In this document: positions 24,480-32,133 of the stretch, piece by piece | Numbering within the stretch: position 1 is the first letter of the stretch | How the letters are laid out: every line of letters starts with the position of its first letter | Assembly (NCBI GenBank): GCA_913049845.1 | Contig: CAJWZE010000012.1 | Location: 1-35,039, forward strand | Direction of reading: 5' to 3' | DNA length: 35,039 nucleotides | From: an uncultured Cryomorphaceae bacterium | GTDB lineage: Bacteria > Bacteroidota > Bacteroidia > Flavobacteriales > Schleiferiaceae | The notes under the pieces: model-generated | The model's input: the letters and a program-made list of their open reading frames with translations, nothing else | Told to the model about the DNA's origin: nothing | Databases searched by the model: none | Program-made: the position numbers and the translations under genes

Positions 24480-26861
24480 ATGTCAGTTAGAAATTGGACT
24501 ACTAAGATAACATCAAAACGACGCATTGTTCAGGCTTTGGTGCTAGTCTTCACTGTAGGTTCTGTGAATCAAGGAGTTGCGCAATACAAGCCCCTGGACA
24601 GAAGCGAAACTTTGGCTGAAATGCAGCGTTTCGCTTCGGGTAAAAGAGTGCTGTATATGGCGGCGCACCCCGACGATGAAAACACCCGTTTGATTGCATG
24701 GTTGTCCAATGCCTTGGATGCAGAAACTACCTATCTCTCACTGACTAGAGGCTCAGGTGGTCAAAATCTCATTGGCGATGAACTAGGTGCTGACTTAGGT
24801 ATCATTCGTGAGCACGAATTACGCGCCGCACGCAATGTGGATGGTGGGAATCAATGTTTTACCGATGCCTTAGATTTCGGATATTCCAAAAGTGTGGACG
24901 AGGTGTGGAGCAAATGGGATCACGACGACCTGCAGCTTCAAGCTGTGCGCATCATACGTGAACTCATGCCGGATTTTATTATTACGCGTTTCCCTCCAGA
25001 CGAGAGAGCAGGCCACGGCCACCACACGGCATCGGCCGAATTAGCCATTGAATGCGCTGAACTGGCCGCGGATGAGAAATACGATACAGAAACAGCGCCT
25101 TGGTCGGTGCAGGGCGTCTGGTGGAACACCTCTGTTTGGTGGGACCCAAGACTAAAAGACGATCCAGAGGCGGTTCAGCTAGATATGAGCGGTTTTGACC
25201 CGCTTTTAGGTGAAACTTATGGTGCCATTGGTGATGCTGCTCGCTCCATGCACAAATGCCAGGGTTTTGGTGTGCCTATTAACCGTGGCCCGCGCGAGGA
25301 ATATTTCAAGAAGCTTTGGGGTGGAGGCGATTTTGCCGGGTATTTAGATACAGAAACCTCTACAATGGAGGACGACGCAGTGCTGGCTTCGGATGCTGCT
25401 TTTGCATTGGAGATTGGCGATAGAAGCCAAGCCATTTCTAAGTGGGCTTCACTTGGCGGTTCACTGCTCGAAAAATCGGCTCCTACTTCCGATAAGTACC
25501 AGCGTTGGCAACAGGTTATGCTGCATCTCTTGGGAGTGTATGCTGAGGTGTATACCTCGGAAAATCCTTTAATAGAAAACACGGCTCACCCGGCTATGCT
25601 GAAGATTCAATGTATGAATCCTGATGTAAATGTGGCTATTGCTTCTGTTATGACAGCAGGAAAAAACATAGGATTGAATCCCGCCCAAGAAGTCAGTAAT
25701 GAAGGCTTTCAGCAGGAAATTGATTTGATGTTGGGTAGAGAACAAGCTACGAATGTTGTCAAGGTTCGTCTACAGAGTGACCAATCAATAATCATTCTTC
25801 ATTTGTTGCCTGTTGCAAAACTCTTTGATCGTGCCATAGGGGAATACCGAGAGGCCTTAGTCATTGAACCGGCCGTTCATGCGAAGTTCGACCAAAGAGT
25901 GTATTGGAGCACCGGAAAAGGCACCGCTGTAGGTTACTCTATCCATGCGAATAGTGCAGGTAAACAGCAATGGGCAGTTTTAGCCAAGAATCAACAGGGT
26001 ATTATTGTTTGGAACAGTGGCCACAACGAGGTCGAACTTTCGAAAGGTTGGAATCACTTTACAGCTGAGGTGCCAAAATCGATAGAGAAAGGAAAATTTA
26101 CACTACATATTACCCCTCATACCAAGATGGAAGGCATGTCTTTTTCTTTGCCGTTGCTCAAAGAAGAACATAAGATTTCCTACCCGCACATTGGAACGCA
26201 TTACCGCTTTATTGAGGCTTCTAGTACACTAGCCATATTAAATTTAAATAAAAAGCGCATCAAAGTAGGCTACATTGAAGGTGCCGGTGATATTATGGAC
26301 GAAACCCTAGAAAATTTGGGTTATGAGGTACTTCGAATCAAGGAGAATACCCCGGATTTATGGAACGAAGTGGATGCTGTACTTGTGGGAATCCGCGCCT
26401 TTAATACCGAGACATGGCTAATGAATAGTGGTCATAATATAAAGAGCTTCGTTGAAGGTGGTGGCAATTTTGTCGTGACTTACACAACTGCTGGAAGAAA
26501 CGGTACGGAACTGCCTACGCCGCTGCCAGTAGTTATCGGAAGAGACCGTGTGACCGAAGAGGACGCACCGATTACCCTTAGCAAACACCCGATACTTTCT
26601 TCCCCAAATGAGATTACGTCTTCAGATTTTAACTATTGGGTTCAGGAGCGTGGATTGTATTTCCCTAAATCTTACGAAGGGTTCACTGAAGTACTCACCA
26701 TTACGGAAAGTACAGGTACGAACTATTCCAACAGCACCGTTGTTGGACATTATGGAAAAGGTTCCGTAATTTACACGGGATTGTCATTGTTTAGAGAACT
26801 GCCTGCAGGCGTTCCAGGTGCCATTAAACTTTTACAAAACATACTCCATTATGACCATTAA
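24480..26861 (+). CDS. Exported PIG-L family deacetylase with C-terminal glutamine-amidotransferase-like domain
   Basis: This 793-residue protein has a positively charged N-terminus (TSKRR) followed by a hydrophobic stretch and a VAQ-type end near residue 35, consistent with a signal peptide. The PIG-L/LmbE domain (about 45-290) contains the zinc motif AAHPDDE (His63, Asp65, Asp66) and the second metal motif GHGHHTAS (residues 178-185). A beta-rich middle part follows. A C-terminal domain from about 595 (IKVGYIEGAGDIMDETLENL, then VDAVLVGIRAFN and FVEGGGNFVVTYTT) resembles class I glutamine amidotransferase-like/ThuA folds without an evident catalytic triad. PIG-L enzymes remove acetyl groups from GlcNAc-like sugars; an extracytoplasmic amino sugar or glycoside substrate is an inference. 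No internal ATG could replace the start at 24480 without losing the signal peptide. The stop overlaps a small downstream gene. Confidence 0.9.
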   Translation: MSVRNWTTKITSKRRIVQALVLVFTVGSVNQGVAQYKPLDRSETLAEMQRFASGKRVLYMAAHPDDENTRLIAWLSNALDAETTYLSLTRGSGGQNLIGDELGADLGIIREHELRAARNVDGGNQCFTDALDFGYSKSVDEVWSKWDHDDLQLQAVRIIRELMPDFIITRFPPDERAGHGHHTASAELAIECAELAADEKYDTETAPWSVQGVWWNTSVWWDPRLKDDPEAVQLDMSGFDPLLGETYGAIGDAARSMHKCQGFGVPINRGPREEYFKKLWGGGDFAGYLDTETSTMEDDAVLASDAAFALEIGDRSQAISKWASLGGSLLEKSAPTSDKYQRWQQVMLHLLGVYAEVYTSENPLIENTAHPAMLKIQCMNPDVNVAIASVMTAGKNIGLNPAQEVSNEGFQQEIDLMLGREQATNVVKVRLQSDQSIIILHLLPVAKLFDRAIGEYREALVIEPAVHAKFDQRVYWSTGKGTAVGYSIHANSAGKQQWAVLAKNQQGIIVWNSGHNEVELSKGWNHFTAEVPKSIEKGKFTLHITPHTKMEGMSFSLPLLKEEHKISYPHIGTHYRFIEASSTLAILNLNKKRIKVGYIEGAGDIMDETLENLGYEVLRIKENTPDLWNEVDAVLVGIRAFNTETWLMNSGHNIKSFVEGGGNFVVTYTTAGRNGTELPTPLPVVIGRDRVTEEDAPITLSKHPILSSPNEITSSDFNYWVQERGLYFPKSYEGFTEVLTITESTGTNYSNSTVVGHYGKGSVIYTGLSLFRELPAGVPGAIKLLQNILHYDH

Positions 26862-26964
26862 GACAACACAGACATTGAATTGGAAGAAGTACTACATCGG
26901 CGTAATTGCCCTTCTAGTCGTTGAGATTGTTTTGTTTTACTTCATCACGCGCGATTTCGTATAA
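26851..26964 (+). CDS. 37-residue single-pass membrane peptide, putative symporter accessory subunit
   Basis: An ATG at 26851, inside the last four codons of the deacetylase gene, opens 37 codons ending in TAA 26962-26964. The next base is the A of the symporter ATG. The peptide starts MTIKTTQTLNWKKYY, has one hydrophobic helix (YIGVIALLVVEIVLFYFI, about residues 15-32), and ends TRDFV. The charge pattern (KK before the helix, short R/D tail) is that of a real small membrane protein. The overlap upstream and zero spacing downstream strongly suggest translation. Two-component symporters in the same superfamily use small membrane partners (for example DUF485 or DUF4212 proteins), but those have more helices and this one is not a recognised relative. 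Function is inferred only from position. Confidence 0.75.
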   Translation: MTIKTTQTLNWKKYYIGVIALLVVEIVLFYFITRDFV

Positions 26965-28620
26965 ATGCACCCATTAGATTGGATTGTATTAGGAGCTACT
27001 CTAGCACTTATCGTAGGTTACGGGGTATATGAGACCCGTAAAGGCGCCACAGCAAGCGAACTTTTAAGCGGCTCGAAGACGGTAAGTCCCTTGACCATTG
27101 GATTGGGGATTATGGCCACTCAAGCTTCCGCTATTACCTTCCTAAGCACCCCGGGCCAGGCGTTTGCAAATGATATGGGTTTTATCCAGTTCTATTTCGG
27201 AATGCCTCTTGCCGTCGTTTTGGTCAGCATATTCTTTGTGCCTGCTTATCGAAAGATGCGTGCCATCACTGCATACCAATTCTTGGAAGAGCGCTTCGAC
27301 CGCAAGACTCGCCTTTTCACAGCAGCATTGTTTTTGACCTCTCGAGGCCTTAGCGCGGGCATCACCATTTTCGCTCCGGCCATCGTACTTTCGGCTGCCA
27401 TTGGCGTACCGCTGAATACTATGATCATCATTATAGGTGCCATTGTTGTGGTCTATACCGTAAGCGGAGGATCAGCGGCCGTTGCCGTCACGCAGAAATG
27501 GCAGATGACCGTCATTTTATTGGGTATGGCGATAGCAGCAACCATTTTGATAAACCTTATTCCAGTAAGTATGTACGATGCCTACCACATTGCGGGTAAT
27601 ATGGGCAAGCTGGACATTGTAAGTACGTCCTTTGACCCGGGTACACGGTATACGTTGTGGTCTGGACTGGCCGGTGGACTCTTTTTATCGCTAAGTTACC
27701 TAGGTACAGACCAAAGCCAAGTGCAGCGCTATTTGGGCGCCGAGGACGAACGCAGTTCTAAATTTGGCTTGCTTTTTAATGCCACCTTCAAGGTGCCTAT
27801 GCAGTTCGCAATTCTTGCCATTGGTGTCCTGCTTTTTGTTTTTTACCAATTCGTTAAACCGCCTATTTTTTTTAATCAAAGCGAGATTGAACGTGCTCCG
27901 GTTGAGATTCAGCAGCAATTGCAGTCCCTTGAGCTCGAACATGCTCTTGCTTGGGATTCTAAGCGTGAGGCATTGGTTAACACAGATTGGGATGGGGCTC
28001 GATACTACGATGAACTTCAAGAACAATACCGTGCTTCCTATATGGATTTACTTGACGAAAATCTGAGTAGCTTTCAACCTAAGGATACGGATTATGTATT
28101 CATCACCTTCATTCTTGAAAACCTGCCTAAAGGGCTCATAGGGCTGTTATTGGCTGTTATCATCAGTGCCGCAATGTCTTCTACCGCCGGTGAAGTGAGT
28201 GCTTTGGCGACAACAACTTATGTGGATTATTTCCAAGTCTTCTTTGGCAAAAATGACCACAACGAAAAACGTACAATCAGAACGCTAGTTCTTCTTTGGG
28301 GTATTGCCGCTATCCTGGTGGCACTGGCAGCGCCGCTCTATGAGAACCTCATACAGCTAGTTAATGTACTAGGTAGTCTTTTTTACGGCACTATTCTGGG
28401 TATCTTCCTGGTGGGACTATTCTTGAAAAAAGTGGGTGCTAATCAAGTGTTTATTGGCGGACTCATCGCTCAAGTGACTATTTTCATTTGCCACTATTTG
28501 AATTCTAAAGGCGCACTATCCATAGGATTTTTATGGTATAATGTAATTGCTACGCTTATTGTGATTGGTTTATCGATGTTGCTTCACTTTGGCTTAAGAC
28601 GAGGAACCATTCATGAATAA
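26965..28620 (+). CDS. Sodium/solute symporter (SSS family) with large hydrophilic insertion
   Basis: This 551-residue protein belongs to the SSS/SLC5 superfamily. Core landmarks are MATQASAITFLSTPGQAFAN in the first core helix, TVSGGSAAVAVTQKWQMTVI, LGTDQSQVQRYLGAEDERSS, and the sodium-site helix ISAAMSSTAGEVSALATTTY. Unlike the 471-residue symporter at 18.3 kb, it carries a charged, helix-forming insertion of about 75 residues at about 298-375 (rich in Glu, Gln, Leu and Tyr), between a membrane helix and TDYVFITFILENLPKGLIG. The ATG follows directly after the stop of the 37-codon gene, so it is translationally coupled to it. With the upstream deacetylase it probably imports a released or deacetylated sugar-like product. 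It ends two bases from the convergent YkgJ-type gene. Confidence 0.92.
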   Translation: MHPLDWIVLGATLALIVGYGVYETRKGATASELLSGSKTVSPLTIGLGIMATQASAITFLSTPGQAFANDMGFIQFYFGMPLAVVLVSIFFVPAYRKMRAITAYQFLEERFDRKTRLFTAALFLTSRGLSAGITIFAPAIVLSAAIGVPLNTMIIIIGAIVVVYTVSGGSAAVAVTQKWQMTVILLGMAIAATILINLIPVSMYDAYHIAGNMGKLDIVSTSFDPGTRYTLWSGLAGGLFLSLSYLGTDQSQVQRYLGAEDERSSKFGLLFNATFKVPMQFAILAIGVLLFVFYQFVKPPIFFNQSEIERAPVEIQQQLQSLELEHALAWDSKREALVNTDWDGARYYDELQEQYRASYMDLLDENLSSFQPKDTDYVFITFILENLPKGLIGLLLAVIISAAMSSTAGEVSALATTTYVDYFQVFFGKNDHNEKRTIRTLVLLWGIAAILVALAAPLYENLIQLVNVLGSLFYGTILGIFLVGLFLKKVGANQVFIGGLIAQVTIFICHYLNSKGALSIGFLWYNVIATLIVIGLSMLLHFGLRRGTIHE

Positions 28621-28622
28621 CG

Positions 28623-29126
28623 CTACGATCTAGCTTTCATCCGTTCTACCATCTCATACACTGCGGGGCAGTGACGAAAATTGATTTCTGTCAGCCCTAA
28701 AATTGATTTCATATTAGTGTAATCGGTATGCGGGTATTGCCGACAAGCTCTTGGCGCATATTCGTAGATGGTGCATTTGTTTGTGGCCAATTCTAAGAAT
28801 GGACATGGCAAACTTTTCATCACCCAATCGCCATCTTCATCTACACGTAAATAGTGCTTTTCAAACGCCGCTGGTTTCATACCTTGCTTTTTCGATATTC
28901 GCTTAATGTCTTGTTTGGTGAGCAGCGGTCCCGTTGCGCGACAACATCGTGCACATTTGAGGCAGTCTGTTTCGGCAAAGACTTCCTCGTGTACTGCATG
29001 AAATTTGGCATTGAGCTTCGTACCTTCTTGCTTGGATAATCGGTCAAAGAACTTCTTGTTCTCTTTCCTTTTGGAACGAGAAAGCTCTTTGAAATTTGGC
29101 CATATGTGTTCAAGGTAATTATCCAT
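28623..29126 (-). CDS. YkgJ-family cysteine cluster protein (putative zinc/iron-binding)
   Basis: This 167-residue protein carries the UPF0153/YkgJ pattern. CLKCARCC has Cys55, Cys58, Cys61 and Cys62. Cys108 (LPCPFL), Cys118 (NKCTIYEYAPRACRQYP), Cys128 and a final Cys153 (FRHCPAV) complete eight cysteines that could bind a metal or an Fe-S cluster. The N-terminal 50 residues are helical and basic. The biochemical role of the family is not established. The start overlaps the end of the thioredoxin-like lipoprotein gene by eight bases, so it is the last gene of a three-gene operon. Confidence 0.9.
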   Translation of the reverse strand: MDNYLEHIWPNFKELSRSKRKENKKFFDRLSKQEGTKLNAKFHAVHEEVFAETDCLKCARCCRATGPLLTKQDIKRISKKQGMKPAAFEKHYLRVDEDGDWVMKSLPCPFLELATNKCTIYEYAPRACRQYPHTDYTNMKSILGLTEINFRHCPAVYEMVERMKARS

Positions 29127-30312
29127 TCGCTTTTGCCACTAATTCTTCTAATTCTTCTCTGGTTTCTTTTACATAAGCATCATATTCCTTGGTGGAAGGA
29201 CCGTAAAAGCCCGTGTAGATCTTTACCACGTTTCCCTGGTGATCCAACATAATAGAAGTAGGGTAGCTTCGTATTTGCTCTAACGGCAATATGGCATTGC
29301 GGTCCTGTTTAGCATCGTAGGTGGCAATAACCATGGGGAAGGAGGTACCGAGGTCGTGCTCCATTTTCTGTACTGCAGCCGTAGCTTTTTCCAAAGTCCC
29401 ACTGTATTCGTAGCTCAGTCCGAAAACATCAATAGCTCCCTCAAATTCACGGTAGTATTGGTCTAATACACGACCTTCGTCCATGCAGTTCGGACACCAG
29501 GAACCTTGGATGGCCAAGATTGTAGGCTTGGTGACGGTACGGCTATCAAAATCAACAGTATCCCCATTCAAGCCCGGAAAATGCCATTCGATATGCGTAT
29601 AATCTTTACGCAACTTTGACATTTCTTCGGGATCCTCCAACATAGCGTTAGCATCAGCTGCACCTGAGAATGAATAGTAGCCGGTCATCCCTGCCCAAAC
29701 GTGGCCTTCAATGTTGCCATCGGTAATGGTAGCACGGACTTTGTATATGAATCTGCCGTCGAAGCCCAAGAGCTCAAAACCACCCTCGACCTCGTAACCT
29801 GTCATGAATCTGCTGTCCCCTGTGGATGTTGCAATAGTCCCTACGAGAATACCGTCTTTTTTATTCAGCTGCAGCAATGCAGACTTCTCCTCGCCGTCAC
29901 CCATGTAGCGGGTAATGGCATATTGGCTAGAAAAGGCCGAAGGGCTCTGGCCATAGGTCATACGTCCAGGTGTTAGCTCCATAGGTAATCGATAATTATT
30001 TGCGTCCGTGCGGTAGTATTCACCTTTAAACCCATCTTCTGTGGCAACGAGCCAGAGGTCAGAGGCGAATACAGGGAAAGTACCTCGAAGGGTATCTTCT
30101 CCACTTACAGTGACTTCAAAAGATTCCTGTACTCCGTTGTTAAACGTGAGTATGTCTTCCTCGAGGTGAACATTAAAGGATACTCGGGTGGAGTCGTTTT
30201 GGATGATTGATCCAATGAAATATTCTCTAGTAGCTTCTATAGCTTCTGGCTCTGGCGATGCGCAAGAAAAAAAGGCCATCGAAATGGCCCCTGTAACAAT
30301 GAAATTCTTCAT
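29119..30312 (-). CDS. Thioredoxin-like (TlpA/ResA type) lipoprotein with uncharacterised N-terminal domain
   Basis: This 397-residue protein has a short lipoprotein signal (MKNFIVTGAISMAFFSC, lipidated Cys17), with a tolerant lipobox as often seen in Bacteroidota. Residues about 20-235 form a beta-rich domain I do not recognise by name (for example LDGRF-like GFDGRFIYKVRATITDG and GHVWAGMTGYYSFSGAA). The thioredoxin fold occupies about 240-397, with the redox motif WCPNC (Cys273, Cys276) in AIQGSWCPNCMDEG and the cis-proline in RSYPTSIMLD. It should act as a periplasmic thiol-disulfide oxidoreductase on an envelope or cytochrome-type partner. It follows the phosphohexomutase gene after only seven bases and overlaps the YkgJ-type gene. 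Confidence 0.9.
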   Translation of the reverse strand: MKNFIVTGAISMAFFSCASPEPEAIEATREYFIGSIIQNDSTRVSFNVHLEEDILTFNNGVQESFEVTVSGEDTLRGTFPVFASDLWLVATEDGFKGEYYRTDANNYRLPMELTPGRMTYGQSPSAFSSQYAITRYMGDGEEKSALLQLNKKDGILVGTIATSTGDSRFMTGYEVEGGFELLGFDGRFIYKVRATITDGNIEGHVWAGMTGYYSFSGAADANAMLEDPEEMSKLRKDYTHIEWHFPGLNGDTVDFDSRTVTKPTILAIQGSWCPNCMDEGRVLDQYYREFEGAIDVFGLSYEYSGTLEKATAAVQKMEHDLGTSFPMVIATYDAKQDRNAILPLEQIRSYPTSIMLDHQGNVVKIYTGFYGPSTKEYDAYVKETREELEELVAKANG

Positions 30313-30319
30313 GTCTGAA

Positions 30320-32035
30320 TTAAAGGTTCAATTCCTCAATAAAGGTATCAATCTTTCTTTCAAGTTCTGCCTTGGTGGCTGCATGGTTCTCGCCAGTTGA
30401 AGTGCATACGCTGAAGTAAAACTTAATTTTCGGTTCGGTTCCCGAAGGACGGGCACTGACCTTATCCCCAGCCTCAGTGATAAACTGCAAAACGTTTGAA
30501 GCAGGCAGCTCAGTGCTTGTCGTTGCTCCACTGCGTAGAGCGGTTTGAGTGGAGTTACTGTGGTCGATAGCAACAACAACGGGTGACCCCGCCAAGGTTT
30601 TAGGTGGGTGGTTGCGTAGGGCAGTCATCATATCAGCAATCTCCTGGGCGCCTGAGCGTCCTTTCTTGGTGATGGAAATCAAACGCTCTTGGTATTGACC
30701 AAATTCACGGTGGATGGCTTCTAACTGATCGAGTACGGTACGGCCTTGCGCCTTAGCATGGGCAGCCATTTCAGCAATCATAACTGCAGATGCTACTGCA
30801 TCTTTATCGCGAACAGAATCTCCGATGAGGTAGCCGTAGCTCTCCTCACCACCAACCATGAAGTTCATCTCCGGCTTATTGTTGATGATATCTGCGATCC
30901 ACTTAAACCCTGTCAAACAGCGGAAACAAGGAATGTTGTAGCGTTCTGAGATTTTAGCGATCAAATCCGTAGTTACTACAGTTGCTGCAGTGAAGGGATT
31001 ATCTGGAACGGCATTATGAGCATCTGCTTGACTCAGTACATAATGTACAAGCAATGCTGCAGTATCGTTTCCATTTAGCAGCTGCATCTTACCTGTGCCG
31101 TCGTTTGCCGCGATACCTACGCGGTCGGTATCCGGATCACAACCAATTACAATGTCACTGCCACTGGCTTGTGCTTGGCCAATACCCATCGCGAGCGCGG
31201 CACCTTCCTCAGGGTTTGGGCTGACCACCGTAGGGAAATTGCCGTCTGGATTGGCTTGTTCTTCAACGATGTGTACGTTAGTAAAGCCACTAGCCTTGAG
31301 TGCAGGTGGGACGCTTACGATAGAAGTTCCGTGCAGGGCGGTAAATACCACTTTAAGATCCTCTTTGCCATCGTTGTTGAGGCTTTGGGCCACGACATTA
31401 GCAATGTATTTTGAGTCGATAGCCTCACTGATCGTTTCGATGAGGTCTTCATTGGCGTTCCAGTTGATGTCTTCAAATTTAGTTTGACGCACTTTAGCGA
31501 TAACGCCACCGTCGTGTGGTGGGACCAATTGGCCACCGTCGTTCCAATACACCTTGTATCCGTTGTATTCCTTGGGATTATGTGAGGCTGTCAAAACGAT
31601 ACCGAAATCACAGCCTAGCTCGCGTACAGCGAAGCTCAGCTCCGGGGTAGGGCGCAATTCTTTAAACAAATACGTGTGTACACCATTGGCACTCAATACT
31701 TCGGCAACCTTGCGGGCAAAAGCCTTGGAGTTATTGCGGCTGTCGAAGGCGATAGCTGCTTTAAGGTCTTTACGACCATAGGTCTCCTTGGCGTAATTTA
31801 TTAAGCCCGTAGTTGCCGTACCCAGGGTATATGGGTTGATTCGGTTAGTACCTACTCCCATTATTCCGCGCATACCGCCGGTTCCGAAGTCAAGGTCTCT
31901 GTAAAACGGTTCGATCAAATAGTCGCCGCCTTTATCAAGCAGGGCTTGTGCCTCTGCTCGGGTTTCCTCATCGAAAATACCTGAAGTCCAAAGCTTTGCA
32001 TTTTGTGTAGCTATGGATAGTACGTCTGTGTTCAT
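30320..32035 (-). CDS. Alpha-D-phosphohexomutase (phosphoglucomutase/phosphomannomutase)
   Basis: This 571-residue protein has the size of the PgcA/PGM2-like branch. The phosphoserine loop is LTASHNPKEYNGYKVYW (Ser151), the magnesium loop is GCDPDTDRVG, the sugar-binding loop is GGEESYG, and the phosphate-binding C-terminal loop is RPSGTEPKIKFY. FGTGGMRGIMG near residue 50 is the N-terminal signature. It interconverts hexose 1- and 6-phosphates (glucose or mannose) in the cytoplasm. The ATG at 32035 (MNTDVLSIATQNAKLW) is preferred over one four codons upstream. A minus-strand -7 match, TATTTTTG, at 32061-32068 gives a leader of about 20 bases. First gene of the operon with the thioredoxin-like lipoprotein and YkgJ-type genes. 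Confidence 0.94.
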   Translation of the reverse strand: MNTDVLSIATQNAKLWTSGIFDEETRAEAQALLDKGGDYLIEPFYRDLDFGTGGMRGIMGVGTNRINPYTLGTATTGLINYAKETYGRKDLKAAIAFDSRNNSKAFARKVAEVLSANGVHTYLFKELRPTPELSFAVRELGCDFGIVLTASHNPKEYNGYKVYWNDGGQLVPPHDGGVIAKVRQTKFEDINWNANEDLIETISEAIDSKYIANVVAQSLNNDGKEDLKVVFTALHGTSIVSVPPALKASGFTNVHIVEEQANPDGNFPTVVSPNPEEGAALAMGIGQAQASGSDIVIGCDPDTDRVGIAANDGTGKMQLLNGNDTAALLVHYVLSQADAHNAVPDNPFTAATVVTTDLIAKISERYNIPCFRCLTGFKWIADIINNKPEMNFMVGGEESYGYLIGDSVRDKDAVASAVMIAEMAAHAKAQGRTVLDQLEAIHREFGQYQERLISITKKGRSGAQEIADMMTALRNHPPKTLAGSPVVVAIDHSNSTQTALRSGATTSTELPASNVLQFITEAGDKVSARPSGTEPKIKFYFSVCTSTGENHAATKAELERKIDTFIEELNL

Positions 32036-32060
32036 ATAATGATACATCTTGAGTGAGCCT

Positions 32061-32068
32061 CAAAAATA
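32061..32068 (-). promoter_or_regulatory. Putative -7 promoter element of the phosphohexomutase operon
   Basis: The minus strand reads TATTTTTG, a full match to TAnnTTTG, about 25 bases before the ATG at 32035. The -33 region would fall within the htpG terminator hairpin and shows no TTTG, so the call is based on one box and its position. Confidence 0.4.
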
Positions 32069-32069
32069 C

Positions 32070-32090
32070 AAAAAGGGGACCGGAGCCCCC
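32070..32090 (-). terminator. Intrinsic terminator of htpG
   Basis: On the minus strand GGGGGC and GTCCCC form a six-base-pair stem (one G-U pair) capped by the loop TCCG and followed by TTTTT. It lies about 43 bases past the htpG stop, directly upstream of the -7 box of the next operon. Confidence 0.8.
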
Positions 32091-32133
32091 TCAGACATTC
32101 CTTGGATCAAAGAATGTTTATTCAACATTTAAT

